Of a stretch of DNA of 14,172 nt, positions 1-6,300 are shown piece by piece (positions within the stretch are counted from its first letter, which is position 1; each line of letters begins with the position of its first letter). Source of the DNA: JACROF01 sp964598995 (lineage in GTDB: Bacteria > Patescibacteriota > Microgenomatia > Levybacterales > UBA12049); contig CAZRDR010000039.1 of NCBI GenBank assembly GCA_964598995.1, positions 1 to 14,172 of the forward strand, given 5' to 3'. Under the pieces are notes generated by a model. It searched no databases. It was not told the origin of the DNA and worked only from the letters and a program-made list of their open reading frames with translations. The position numbers and the translations under genes are program-made.

Positions 1-137
1 AATTTTATGTACAAACTCTTATGCTTATAATCATCTAACTCTTCCGCCAGATGGATGCCAAAAGTCTGAAATTCACGCGAGACATACTTATCTGTCGTAG
101 GGTTGAACTTATCAAGAACGGATTTGATGGATTGCAT
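1..137 (-). CDS. Conserved short protein of Patescibacteria type, 5' part only
   Basis: This gene runs off the left edge of the window; 45 codons are present from an ATG at 135-137. The reading begins MQSIKSVLDKFNPTTDKYVS and continues with a segment containing LAEELDDYKHKSLYIK. The KHKSLYIK stretch resembles a short conserved family I associate with candidate-phyla bacteria, from memory and without a search; no function is known to me. It lies 37 nt downstream of pth on the same strand with no terminator between them, so it is probably cotranscribed with pth. No clear Shine-Dalgarno is seen. Reading frame and strand are fairly secure because the frame is open to the edge and the composition is protein-like; family membership is tentative. 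Confidence 0.7.
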   Translation of the reverse strand, partial: MQSIKSVLDKFNPTTDKYVSREFQTFGIHLAEELDDYKHKSLYIK

Positions 138-174
138 GAGATTAGTATGACACAGCTGTGTAAGAAGCAGACGC

Positions 175-816
175 TTACTTGGTATTAAAGCGGTTCATGG
201 CAGACTCCAAATTTTTCTCGAGGGCTACCTCAAAAGCCTGAGAACAATATTTGATCACTTCTCTTATTTTATTGCGATCTTTCGTGCCAAAAGTGCCTAA
301 CACATAATCCTCAACATTACCAACTGTCCGCCTACTTTGCATGTGCTCTACCCCATCCCCATCGACTTTGTGTCCATGCGGCAGCCCGATACCCATTCGA
401 AAGCGCCAGAACTTATCTGTCCCAAGAGTGTTCATGACTGACTCGACGCCGTGGTGTCCAGCCGCTGCTCCACCAAATCTGATCTTCATACTCCCGACCG
501 GCAGATCGAGGTCATCATAGGCTACCCAGATATTCTCAGGCTCAACTTTGTAATAGTCGGCAACGAGCCTTACTGCCATGCCTGAGTTATTCATATACGT
601 TTTGGGTTTAACCAGAATTACTCGCTCGAGCGTGCCATGCTTGGGCTGCCAATCAAGTAACGCGATGTCGCTTTTGAGTTTTTTATTATCCTCCCAGGCT
701 GTGTCTTTAATCTGGTGGTAATGCTTGAGGAAGTGCTCGAGGGCCATGAAGCCTAAATTATGCCTGGTATTCTCATATTCCTCCCCTGGGTTGCCAAGTC
801 CGACAATAAGCTTCAT
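175..816 (-). CDS. pth: Peptidyl-tRNA hydrolase
   Basis: This enzyme cleaves the ester bond of peptidyl-tRNAs that drop off the ribosome, recycling tRNA in the cytoplasm. It is 213 residues, slightly longer than the usual 190-200. The N-terminus MKLIVGLGNPG is diagnostic. The catalytic histidine is H19 (in NTRHN), the substrate-binding asparagines lie in KPKTYMNNSG (70-79), and the acidic residue is D101 or D102 in AYDDLDLPVG. Where many bacterial Pth proteins have GHNG, this one has GHHG (120-123), so the usual asparagine is a histidine; this may be lineage-specific. The C-terminal half carries an insertion of about 20 residues around 145-165 (GHKVDGDGVEHMQSRR). A good promoter lies immediately upstream, and no Shine-Dalgarno is obvious, consistent with a very short leader. 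Confidence 0.96.
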   Translation of the reverse strand: MKLIVGLGNPGEEYENTRHNLGFMALEHFLKHYHQIKDTAWEDNKKLKSDIALLDWQPKHGTLERVILVKPKTYMNNSGMAVRLVADYYKVEPENIWVAYDDLDLPVGSMKIRFGGAAAGHHGVESVMNTLGTDKFWRFRMGIGLPHGHKVDGDGVEHMQSRRTVGNVEDYVLGTFGTKDRNKIREVIKYCSQAFEVALEKNLESAMNRFNTK

Positions 817-827
817 ACTCGATTGCT

Positions 828-856
828 ATTTTAGAAGATTTAGCTTGTCCTGGCAA
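828..856 (-). promoter_or_regulatory. Promoter of pth
   Basis: Read on the minus strand, a -35 TTGCCA (851-856, five of six consensus bases) is followed by a 17-bp spacer and a -10 TAAAAT (828-833, five of six). The -10 ends 11 nt before the pth ATG, so the predicted leader is only about 4-5 nt. This is one of the best sigma70-like promoters in the window. Confidence 0.75.
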
Positions 857-871
857 TGATCTAGGTTACAC

Positions 872-897
872 TAAAAGGGCAGCCATAAGGCTGCTCT
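872..897 (-). terminator. Intrinsic terminator after the membrane-protein gene
   Basis: The arms 876-884 and 889-897 form a 9-bp stem with one mismatch and a 4-nt loop. Read on the minus strand the stem is followed by TTTTAG, giving a short U run. It sits 28 nt past the stop of the 925-1356 gene and just upstream of the pth promoter, so it insulates the two units. Confidence 0.75.
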
Positions 898-924
898 TTA
901 GCAATAAGTTCGATTCCTTAAAGC

Positions 925-1356
925 TTACTTGTAGTAAGACTTGATCTGGAAAAGAAGATATAACTCAATTGCTCCCCAGACGATTGCACTGATAATTGAT
1001 CCCAAAATAAGAGATGCAACGAGACTAACGATAGTTGACCAGAACAAGAGTGTCCAGCCAGACATCGCGTGAGCTTTCGTCTTAGGATAGGCCATCAGCA
1101 TCATGACACTTGAAACGATAGTGAGAATACCACTAACTAAGATCATTGCTGAACTGCGTACACCGCCAAATACGGCAATTGGTGAAACGCCGACTTCGCC
1201 GAGTCCTGCGAGAATACCTAATACACCAAAGATCAAAGCGATCCAAGGAGTAATTTTAACGAGAGTTTCTTTCGCATTAGCTGGGAGTGCGGGAGCCTTT
1301 TTGAAAACGTCCTCAAGCATAACGATGAGGTCATTTTTTGTTTTTAATTCTGCCAT
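925..1356 (-). CDS. Small multi-pass membrane protein, function unknown
   Basis: The protein is 143 residues. A hydrophilic N-terminus of about 33 residues contains the segment MLEDVFKKAPALPANAKETL. Hydrophobic stretches follow at about 35-57, 68-90, 100-118 and 119-137, suggesting four membrane helices, with a short basic tail (QIKSYYK). Gly and Ala are frequent in the helices. I recognise the general type as a common hypothetical membrane protein in candidate-phyla genomes but cannot name a family. The start is well defined: an AAAAGGAGGTGA Shine-Dalgarno, the strongest in the window, lies 7-8 nt upstream of the ATG. It is transcribed alone from its own promoter, which sits at the end of the EndoQ-like gene, and ends in a terminator. 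The strong ribosome site suggests high expression. Confidence 0.88.
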   Translation of the reverse strand: MAELKTKNDLIVMLEDVFKKAPALPANAKETLVKITPWIALIFGVLGILAGLGEVGVSPIAVFGGVRSSAMILVSGILTIVSSVMMLMAYPKTKAHAMSGWTLLFWSTIVSLVASLILGSIISAIVWGAIELYLLFQIKSYYK

Positions 1357-1362
1357 TTTAAT

Positions 1363-1374
1363 TCACCTCCTTTT
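1363..1374 (-). promoter_or_regulatory. Strong Shine-Dalgarno of the membrane-protein gene
   Basis: On the minus strand these bases read AAAAGGAGGTGA, an almost ideal anti-16S match, about 7 nt before the ATG at 1354-1356. It stands out because most other genes in this window lack any Shine-Dalgarno. Confidence 0.85.
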
Positions 1375-1399
1375 GTTCCGTGAGGAATGTAATATCCCT

Positions 1400-1428
1400 A
1401 TTATAGCAGGAAAAGGTAGAGTTAAAAA
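1400..1428 (-). promoter_or_regulatory. Promoter of the membrane-protein gene
   Basis: A perfect -10 TATAAT (1400-1405, minus strand) has a weak -35 TTTTTA 17 bp upstream (1423-1428). The -35 overlaps the stop codon of the EndoQ-like gene. The predicted start near 1393 gives a leader of about 36 nt, long enough to carry the strong Shine-Dalgarno. Confidence 0.65.
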
Positions 1429-2747
1429 TCAAGCGTCATTTGTGGCTTGGACTCTGCCTGTTGTGTAGTCTCATCTCCCCAAATCTTAACGACGCCATAC
1501 TCTCCGTCATACCCCGGTTCGATTAGGATCCTTCCCTGCCGAACTTTATTGACTGCCTCTGCAATTCGCTCGCCGACAGCATGAGCGATCTCAGTCTTCT
1601 CGACCTTAAGAAGGATATCAAGTTCTGACCCTAGCATCTTAATGGCCTTGTTGTACTGGAATTTTACTTTTTGACTCATGACTGTCGAGTCGAGTGCTTC
1701 AGCGATGATCTCGAGAAGTGGCACGAGTTTGACATATGGCGGATGGATCTTATGCGGGTCAGTAAACCAGTGGAGACCTTTCTCATTCGGCTTAACGATT
1801 GCTGACTCGAGCGTCTCCTTCCCCGCTAAATGAGACAGTCGCACAAACACTCCCTCTGTCAGTGGCCTTTTACAAACTGGACAGATAGTTCCCTTCTCTT
1901 TTACCTCCCCAGGCGTCAGTCTGACTTTACAATTTCTGTGCCCTGAGAAATGATACTTCACTTCTTCTGGGTAAAACTCAATCGTGAAGATGACCTTATT
2001 GTTCTCATCGCTGTCTTTCTGGATTGCTTTTTTGAGATGAGGAAAATCAATCGTTTCAAGCTCTAACATCGTTGCCTCCCTCGCCATCTTCGGAGCGCTA
2101 TGGGCATCAGAAAACGAAAGAATCGAACGCGTCTTGAGTTCTGGAATTTGCCAGTTCATCTCAGGATCTGACGAGAGTCCTGTCTCGATGCCATAAATAT
2201 AGTCCTTAAGGTCACCAAATGCCTCCTCAATCGAGTCAAAGCCTGAAGCCGAACCATAGAGCCCAAAATGCGGCGTCCAGACGTGACACGGGATTAAAAA
2301 ACCTTTCTCGTCAACTTCCAGTAACATTTCTAAAAGCTGCTTTGAGGTAAGCCCGACTATCGGTCTGCCGTCGCTACTAATGTTACAGTTCTTAGCAACG
2401 AGCGCCTTACTGAATGCCTCTGCTTTCGCAAGAGATGAGACAAAAATGAGATTATGAATACGCCTGAGCTTATCGCCTTGCTTATAGATACAGGAAATCT
2501 CAGTTGAGAGGACAAAGCGAATTGACTGCATCGTTTCAGTCCCCATGTTCAGTTGGTAAACTCCCTCGCCTGCTTCTTCAAGTAGTAAGGAGATCTCTTT
2601 AAACCACATCGGATGTGTCCAGTCAGAAGCGGTTAAAAGCTTAAGACCTTTTTCTAAAGCCACTTGGCTCATGGTCGGCAGGATCATTTGCTGACTAACT
2701 GCCCGGGAGTATTTGGAATGGAGGTGTAGATCGGATGCTACTTGCAT
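1422..2747 (-). CDS. Endonuclease Q-like PHP-domain DNA repair nuclease
   Basis: EndoQ nicks DNA 5' to deaminated bases (uracil, hypoxanthine, xanthine) and abasic sites and is best characterised in Pyrococcus and a few bacteria. This 441-residue protein has the family layout. The PHP metal-binding domain starts with DLHLHSKYS (6-14). Further likely metal ligands are E83 (TEIS), H98, H155 and H160 (PCHVWTPHFG) and D214/H216 (SFSDAHSA). A zinc-binding segment follows with H270, C273, C289 and C292 (GHRNC and CPVC). The C-terminal domain contains EPGYDGEYGV (410-419). The tail ends in QMTLDF, which fits a hexapeptide sliding-clamp or PIP-like motif (Q-x-x-L-x-F). A possible -10 TAGAAT (2760-2765) lies 12 nt before the ATG. 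Older annotations of this family call it a conserved hypothetical PHP protein. Family call is firm; the exact substrate is inferred. Confidence 0.87.
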   Translation of the reverse strand: MQVASDLHLHSKYSRAVSQQMILPTMSQVALEKGLKLLTASDWTHPMWFKEISLLLEEAGEGVYQLNMGTETMQSIRFVLSTEISCIYKQGDKLRRIHNLIFVSSLAKAEAFSKALVAKNCNISSDGRPIVGLTSKQLLEMLLEVDEKGFLIPCHVWTPHFGLYGSASGFDSIEEAFGDLKDYIYGIETGLSSDPEMNWQIPELKTRSILSFSDAHSAPKMAREATMLELETIDFPHLKKAIQKDSDENNKVIFTIEFYPEEVKYHFSGHRNCKVRLTPGEVKEKGTICPVCKRPLTEGVFVRLSHLAGKETLESAIVKPNEKGLHWFTDPHKIHPPYVKLVPLLEIIAEALDSTVMSQKVKFQYNKAIKMLGSELDILLKVEKTEIAHAVGERIAEAVNKVRQGRILIEPGYDGEYGVVKIWGDETTQQAESKPQMTLDF

Positions 2748-2791
2748 AGAAGTAGTTTCATTCTAACATTGTAAGAATTGAGGTGAAAGGG

Positions 2792-2820
2792 TTGTCCGCA
2801 TCAAGGCTTACTTTTATAAT
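2792..2820 (+). promoter_or_regulatory. Promoter of the 2879-3415 gene
   Basis: A -35 TTGTCC (2792-2797) and a perfect -10 TATAAT (2815-2820) are separated by 17 bp. The predicted start near 2827 gives a leader of about 52 nt, one of few non-leaderless cases in the AT-richer part of the window. The leader ends with GCGGGG-TTTTT just before the ATG. Confidence 0.7.
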
Positions 2821-2878
2821 ATTACTATTCCCCAAACGTGTTGAGGTTTTCTTAGATCCGTAAAGCGGGGTTTTTGTT

Positions 2879-3415
2879 ATGGAAAGACTACAAAAAATTT
2901 GGAGACGTCAGCCAAGACAAGAAGTACGACAAGCTCCTCCAGTTGCCGTCGTCGACAGTGTAGCTGAAGCAATAAAGTTACATAACAGAGGCTATGAAGT
3001 GACATTCGATGCGCCGCCTCTGCCCGCTATTACTGCACCCAATACAACTCCAACCCAAACAGAACAAACAACTCCCAAACCGACTGTGCCAGTCGAATTT
3101 CTTGCCGATAACCTCGTTCAGACTATCCCTGGCGACCACCCCGTCGCAGAGGCAATGGTCGGTTGGCTTGCAACAGGTGGCCCCGCACCAGTAGATCATA
3201 CCGAACTCCCCAAAGAGCAAGTTATTCCAAAAACTGCACAAACTGTGGTTGAATTCCCAAGAGTCATCGCAGCCATAAACAAGACACCAGATGTAACTCA
3301 GACTCCTTTTTCACGACTCAGGCGAGGAACTCAGGCTATCAAAGAAGGCTTACGAGGCATAACTCGGAGACAGGACATGCTTCCAGGCAGAGAATATCGA
3401 ACGAATGGGGACTAA
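2879..3415 (+). CDS. Hypothetical protein with a Pro/Thr-rich linker
   Basis: The protein is 178 residues and I do not recognise a family. The first 15 residues are strongly basic (MERLQKIWRRQPRQEVRQ). A short putative folded segment, SVAEAIKLHNRGYEVTFD (27-44), is followed by a low-complexity Pro/Thr linker at about 46-70 (TPTQTEQTTPKPTVP). A second segment at about 72-100 includes NLVQTIPGDHPVAEAMVGWL, and the C-terminus is basic again (FSRLRRGTQAIKEGLRGITRR). There is no signal peptide or membrane helix. The basic ends could contact nucleic acid or membrane phosphates, but that is only inference. A good promoter lies 59 nt upstream, and GGGG 9 nt before the ATG is the only Shine-Dalgarno-like stretch. 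Its stop codon abuts the stop of the convergent ligase gene exactly. Confidence 0.72.
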   Translation: MERLQKIWRRQPRQEVRQAPPVAVVDSVAEAIKLHNRGYEVTFDAPPLPAITAPNTTPTQTEQTTPKPTVPVEFLADNLVQTIPGDHPVAEAMVGWLATGGPAPVDHTELPKEQVIPKTAQTVVEFPRVIAAINKTPDVTQTPFSRLRRGTQAIKEGLRGITRRQDMLPGREYRTNGD

Positions 3416-5167
3416 CTACTCTTTCTTCCCTTGCGCTTCAAACATTTCAATTAATTCCTTTACACTCGTTGCATCCTCTGGCTTTTTATCTTTGTCTCTA
3501 AATTTTAAGAGGCGAGGAAATCTCAAGGCATAGCCAGGCTCGATGACTTTACCGTTTTCCAATTTCATCCCAGCCGTATGATTAGGGCTGCGGGTGATCT
3601 CATCGGCTAAGACTTCGATGACGATCTCAGGCCTGACCCAGACAGATGGCTCGATTTTCGAATTCACTCGAGCTGGCTTGTGACTTAACTCCAGTCCATG
3701 CGTTCGCTCTTTAATCCCCCGCCATTCCTCATCTGAAAGACCAGTGCCAATTTTGGTAACTGAGACGAACTCATCCGTCTCTTTGTCATAGAGTCCAACC
3801 AAGAGCGCGCCCGCACCGAACTCTGTCCTTTTACCGCGGCCATAGATATAGCCTAAAATGACACAGTCGATCGTGTCCTCCATCGCACCTGCGGAGTGGC
3901 GTTTTAATTTCACCCAGTTGAAATTGCGCCCGCCGGCTTCATAGACTGAGTCTGGTTTTTTAACGACAACTCCTTCCAAGCCTTTGGAGATCGCATCATC
4001 AAGCATGATCTGGAGATCCTCGGGTTTTTTCAGGATAACACCGGGTGATGGGATGAGCGTCTCATCACCGTGAATGATCTCTTTCATGATCTCTCGCCTT
4101 TCCATCAGAGGCGTGTCAACGAGTGACTTACCATCGGCATAGAGAATGTCGAAGACGAACGCTCTCAGAGGTAAAGCTTTCGCGACTTCTTCGATGTTAT
4201 GTTTGCGACGCCTCTTAGTCGTCTCTTGAAAAGGCAAGAATTCTTCAGACTCTGGCTGATATGCGAGCGCTTCACTATCTAAGATCGCTGTCTTAGCCTT
4301 AATCTGCTTAAGCGTTCCCTCGATGAGCTCTGGGAACATGTGTGTCATGTCCTCAAGATTTCGAGAATACATGTGTACCTGATCGCCATTTTTATGGATC
4401 TGGACGCGGAAGCCGTCATACTTATACGTCGCATGGATCTCCTGTCCCATCTTCTCAAAGACTTTAGTGGGATTTGGCAGACGCTCGCAGAGTTCAGATC
4501 TAATCGGGCGGCCAACGGTAACTGTTAATTTTTGCACTTCTTTAAGACCACCGTCACAGAGCGTTTTAGCAATTAATCCCATATCAGACGTTTCATTGTA
4601 GGCTTTTTCAAGTAGCTTTCGCTGCGACTTATCGCCAAGGACTGCGAGTGCAAGCCCGTCGAGTACTGTAGGATCACCAATGCCAAGACGTGTGTTGCCA
4701 AGTGATATTCTGACGACGTGCTTAACTGAGGTCGCATCCAGATGCGTCACGAGTTCAGCAAACTGCGTCGTCTTCTTCTCAACAGACCCCTCACCTGAGG
4801 TCTTGGCAATCCCAAGTAACACCTCGAACACTTCACTAATTGTTAACTCTTTGGCTTTCTCATGATGTTTTTTACGAAGTTCGAAAGCGACTATCCCTAA
4901 ATCTCCTTTGTGGCTATTCTCCTTGAGAACAGCTTCTCTCTCTTCGTTAAAGGCTGAGGCGAGGCTACTTGCGACCATCTTATCAGCCATGCCTAACTCA
5001 ATAGGTGCATAAAATGGTGCAACCCTTCCCTGCATTAGATAAATGACTTTATCGATCTCGTCTTTATGGATTTTCTTAAAGAGTTCTGAGAGGATGTCGA
5101 TGAGAGCAAGGCGGGATGATGTTTCTTCTAGTTTATCAAGATAAACGGCGAATTCGGAGAAGGTCAT
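3416..5167 (-). CDS. lig: ATP-dependent DNA ligase, archaeal/eukaryotic type
   Basis: The enzyme seals nicks in duplex DNA via an enzyme-adenylate and DNA-adenylate. It is 583 residues from the ATG at 5165-5167, typical of archaeal ligases (about 560-600). The N-terminal DNA-binding domain spans about 1-210. The adenylated lysine is K249 in motif I (TYKYDGFR). Motif III is ILDSEALAY, motif IV EGVVVKK and motif V NWVKLKR, followed by the OB-fold domain ending near RFPRLLKFRDKDKKPEDA. An in-frame ATG at 5243-5245 would add 26 hydrophobic residues unlike the family and would overlap the divergent gene at 5215; the inner ATG, which follows a -10 by 9 nt, is preferred. Most bacteria seal replication nicks with NAD-dependent LigA, which is not in this window, so whether this ligase is essential is unknown. 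The PCNA-binding motif of archaeal ligases is not apparent at the expected place (about residues 100-108). Confidence 0.96.
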   Translation of the reverse strand: MTFSEFAVYLDKLEETSSRLALIDILSELFKKIHKDEIDKVIYLMQGRVAPFYAPIELGMADKMVASSLASAFNEEREAVLKENSHKGDLGIVAFELRKKHHEKAKELTISEVFEVLLGIAKTSGEGSVEKKTTQFAELVTHLDATSVKHVVRISLGNTRLGIGDPTVLDGLALAVLGDKSQRKLLEKAYNETSDMGLIAKTLCDGGLKEVQKLTVTVGRPIRSELCERLPNPTKVFEKMGQEIHATYKYDGFRVQIHKNGDQVHMYSRNLEDMTHMFPELIEGTLKQIKAKTAILDSEALAYQPESEEFLPFQETTKRRRKHNIEEVAKALPLRAFVFDILYADGKSLVDTPLMERREIMKEIIHGDETLIPSPGVILKKPEDLQIMLDDAISKGLEGVVVKKPDSVYEAGGRNFNWVKLKRHSAGAMEDTIDCVILGYIYGRGKRTEFGAGALLVGLYDKETDEFVSVTKIGTGLSDEEWRGIKERTHGLELSHKPARVNSKIEPSVWVRPEIVIEVLADEITRSPNHTAGMKLENGKVIEPGYALRFPRLLKFRDKDKKPEDATSVKELIEMFEAQGKKE

Positions 5168-5176
5168 AACTAAGCT

Positions 5177-5206
5177 ATTGTACCATAGGAATAAGAGGTA
5201 TATAGT
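5177..5206. promoter_or_regulatory. Overlapping divergent promoters (ligase and the 5215 gene)
   Basis: Plus strand: TTGTAC (5178-5183), a 17-bp spacer and TATAGT (5201-5206), with 8 nt to the ATG at 5215. Minus strand: a -10 TACAAT (5177-5182) occupies the same bases as the plus-strand -35 and lies 9 nt from the ligase ATG; its -35 is poor. Both predicted transcripts are leaderless or nearly so, and the two polymerase sites should compete. Confidence 0.55.
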
Positions 5207-5214
5207 AAGGCTAT

Positions 5215-5814
5215 ATGGCTGAAGCAATCGCTGTAGACATGTCACGCTTTGCCCAAGAATTCCCAGGAGTGACTGTTAATGACCAGGTAATGAGGGACCC
5301 TGTCCCGGCCCCTATCGTTCGTGAATTAGGCAGAGTATTACGTGATAAATCCACTCCACTACGAACTCAGTTTGCTGAGGGTATCGACGCACTCACTGGA
5401 TCAAACGACCCTTTTGCACATGACTTCCTCCCCAGGGCGCAACACGGTAGAGAGGAACTTGATACAGTTCTAGAGAAATGGGCTACTGCAGGATCTGCTT
5501 GGATCCAGAGGACCAACCAGGCTGTAACGCTTGAGGCTGAACCTCTTGACCATGAGGAAGTCCTCCCTGAAGGAGCTGTCGTCGATATTGCTGATGAATC
5601 CTTCAGCCAATTAGTAGATGCCGTTTGGCATGATATCAATACTCCGTTAGCAGAAATTAAAAGTGTTCAAAGGATTAGAAGTGCACCTGATACTACAAGG
5701 ATTATTACCCAGGCAGTCAATCTGTTTAGTGAAGGATTAAACGAATTTAATGATGCACGCGGAATACGAGTTGCACAAGGAGAAAAAGGTCCAGCAATTA
5801 CGCTTTATAGATAA
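5215..5814 (+). CDS. Hypothetical protein with a histidine-kinase-like H-box helix
   Basis: The protein is 199 residues, soluble and acidic. The N-terminal two thirds match nothing I recognise. At 127-180 there are two predicted helices, the first carrying WHDINTPLAEIKS (138-150). This resembles the H-box of HisKA dimerisation domains (H-D/E-x-x-x-P-L), with H139 as would-be phosphoacceptor, and the second helix (TRIITQAVNLFSEGLNEF) fits the hairpin partner. No ATP-binding (N, G1, G2) boxes follow; the protein ends about 20 residues later. It could be a kinase-derived phosphotransfer or dimerisation domain, or a chance resemblance. The ATG sits 8 nt after the -10, and only AAGG nearby could act as a weak Shine-Dalgarno. 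Its stop abuts the stop of the convergent 5815-6294 gene. Confidence 0.75.
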   Translation: MAEAIAVDMSRFAQEFPGVTVNDQVMRDPVPAPIVRELGRVLRDKSTPLRTQFAEGIDALTGSNDPFAHDFLPRAQHGREELDTVLEKWATAGSAWIQRTNQAVTLEAEPLDHEEVLPEGAVVDIADESFSQLVDAVWHDINTPLAEIKSVQRIRSAPDTTRIITQAVNLFSEGLNEFNDARGIRVAQGEKGPAITLYR

Positions 5815-6294
5815 CTATTTATCTTCAGTAGGTTTTCTCAGATATAACTCTAGCCCGCTCGCTGTCGCTTGTTCAACGAAAATTTCAGTTAACGAGCGTG
5901 GTTCAGGACCTGTTGTTGCATTCACGATTGTCCCATCACTTTTCATAATCACAACCTCCGGATCATGAATGGTGTTCCCAGCCTCATCAAGTGGGGCAAG
6001 TGTCATGCCTACCCTATCTTCACGTGTGAGAGGGATGCTGGGGTCTCGTTTACTCAACGATTTGAAGATGAATTCAGCAGTTGGATTCTGAACTACTCTC
6101 GTATCTTGTCTTTCTCTATTTGCCTGTTCAGGTGTCGCTAACCCACGCAAGACAACGTCTGGCATATGGTAAAGCGATGGATCCCGTGGGACACGATCTG
6201 GTGTTCCACCGCGAAAGGAAAAGATCTCCTGATACGTCTGGAGTCTATCCATTGCTTGCTGTGAATACTGCTTTGCTTTGTTTTCTACTGCCAT
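5815..6294 (-). CDS. Hypothetical protein in an operon with Fic
   Basis: The protein is 159 residues and not recognised. The N-terminal 25 residues look helical (AKQYSQQAMDRLQTYQEIF). The middle is polar and Pro/Arg-rich (GGTPDRVPRDPSLYHMPD). The C-terminal half may form a small beta-rich unit (PEVVIMKSDGTIVNATT) followed by a helix (LTEIFVEQATASGLELYL). There is no signal peptide or membrane segment. The ATG is 6 nt beyond the stop of the Fic gene and in the same reading frame, separated by TAA TGA TCT; no Shine-Dalgarno is visible, so translational coupling or reinitiation is likely. The position suggests a role tied to Fic, either as target or as modulator, but it does not look like a known short antitoxin. 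Confidence 0.75.
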   Translation of the reverse strand: MAVENKAKQYSQQAMDRLQTYQEIFSFRGGTPDRVPRDPSLYHMPDVVLRGLATPEQANRERQDTRVVQNPTAEFIFKSLSKRDPSIPLTREDRVGMTLAPLDEAGNTIHDPEVVIMKSDGTIVNATTGPEPRSLTEIFVEQATASGLELYLRKPTEDK

Positions 6295-6300
6295 AGATCA

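Noticed and set aside
1510..1535. tRNA T-arm-like stretch (GGTTCGATTAGGATC)
   Set aside because: It is inside the EndoQ-like coding sequence and no acceptor or anticodon arms surround it.
2827..2878. Possible attenuator in the leader of the 2879 gene (CCCC at 2830-2833, GGGG-TTTTT at 2867-2875)
   Set aside because: Only four base pairs can form over a 33-nt loop; I could find no longer complementarity, so a riboswitch or attenuator claim is not supported.
5168..5245. 26-residue N-terminal extension of the DNA ligase
   Set aside because: It would overlap the divergent 5215 gene and its promoter, the added residues are unlike the family, and the inner start gives the usual ligase N-terminus.
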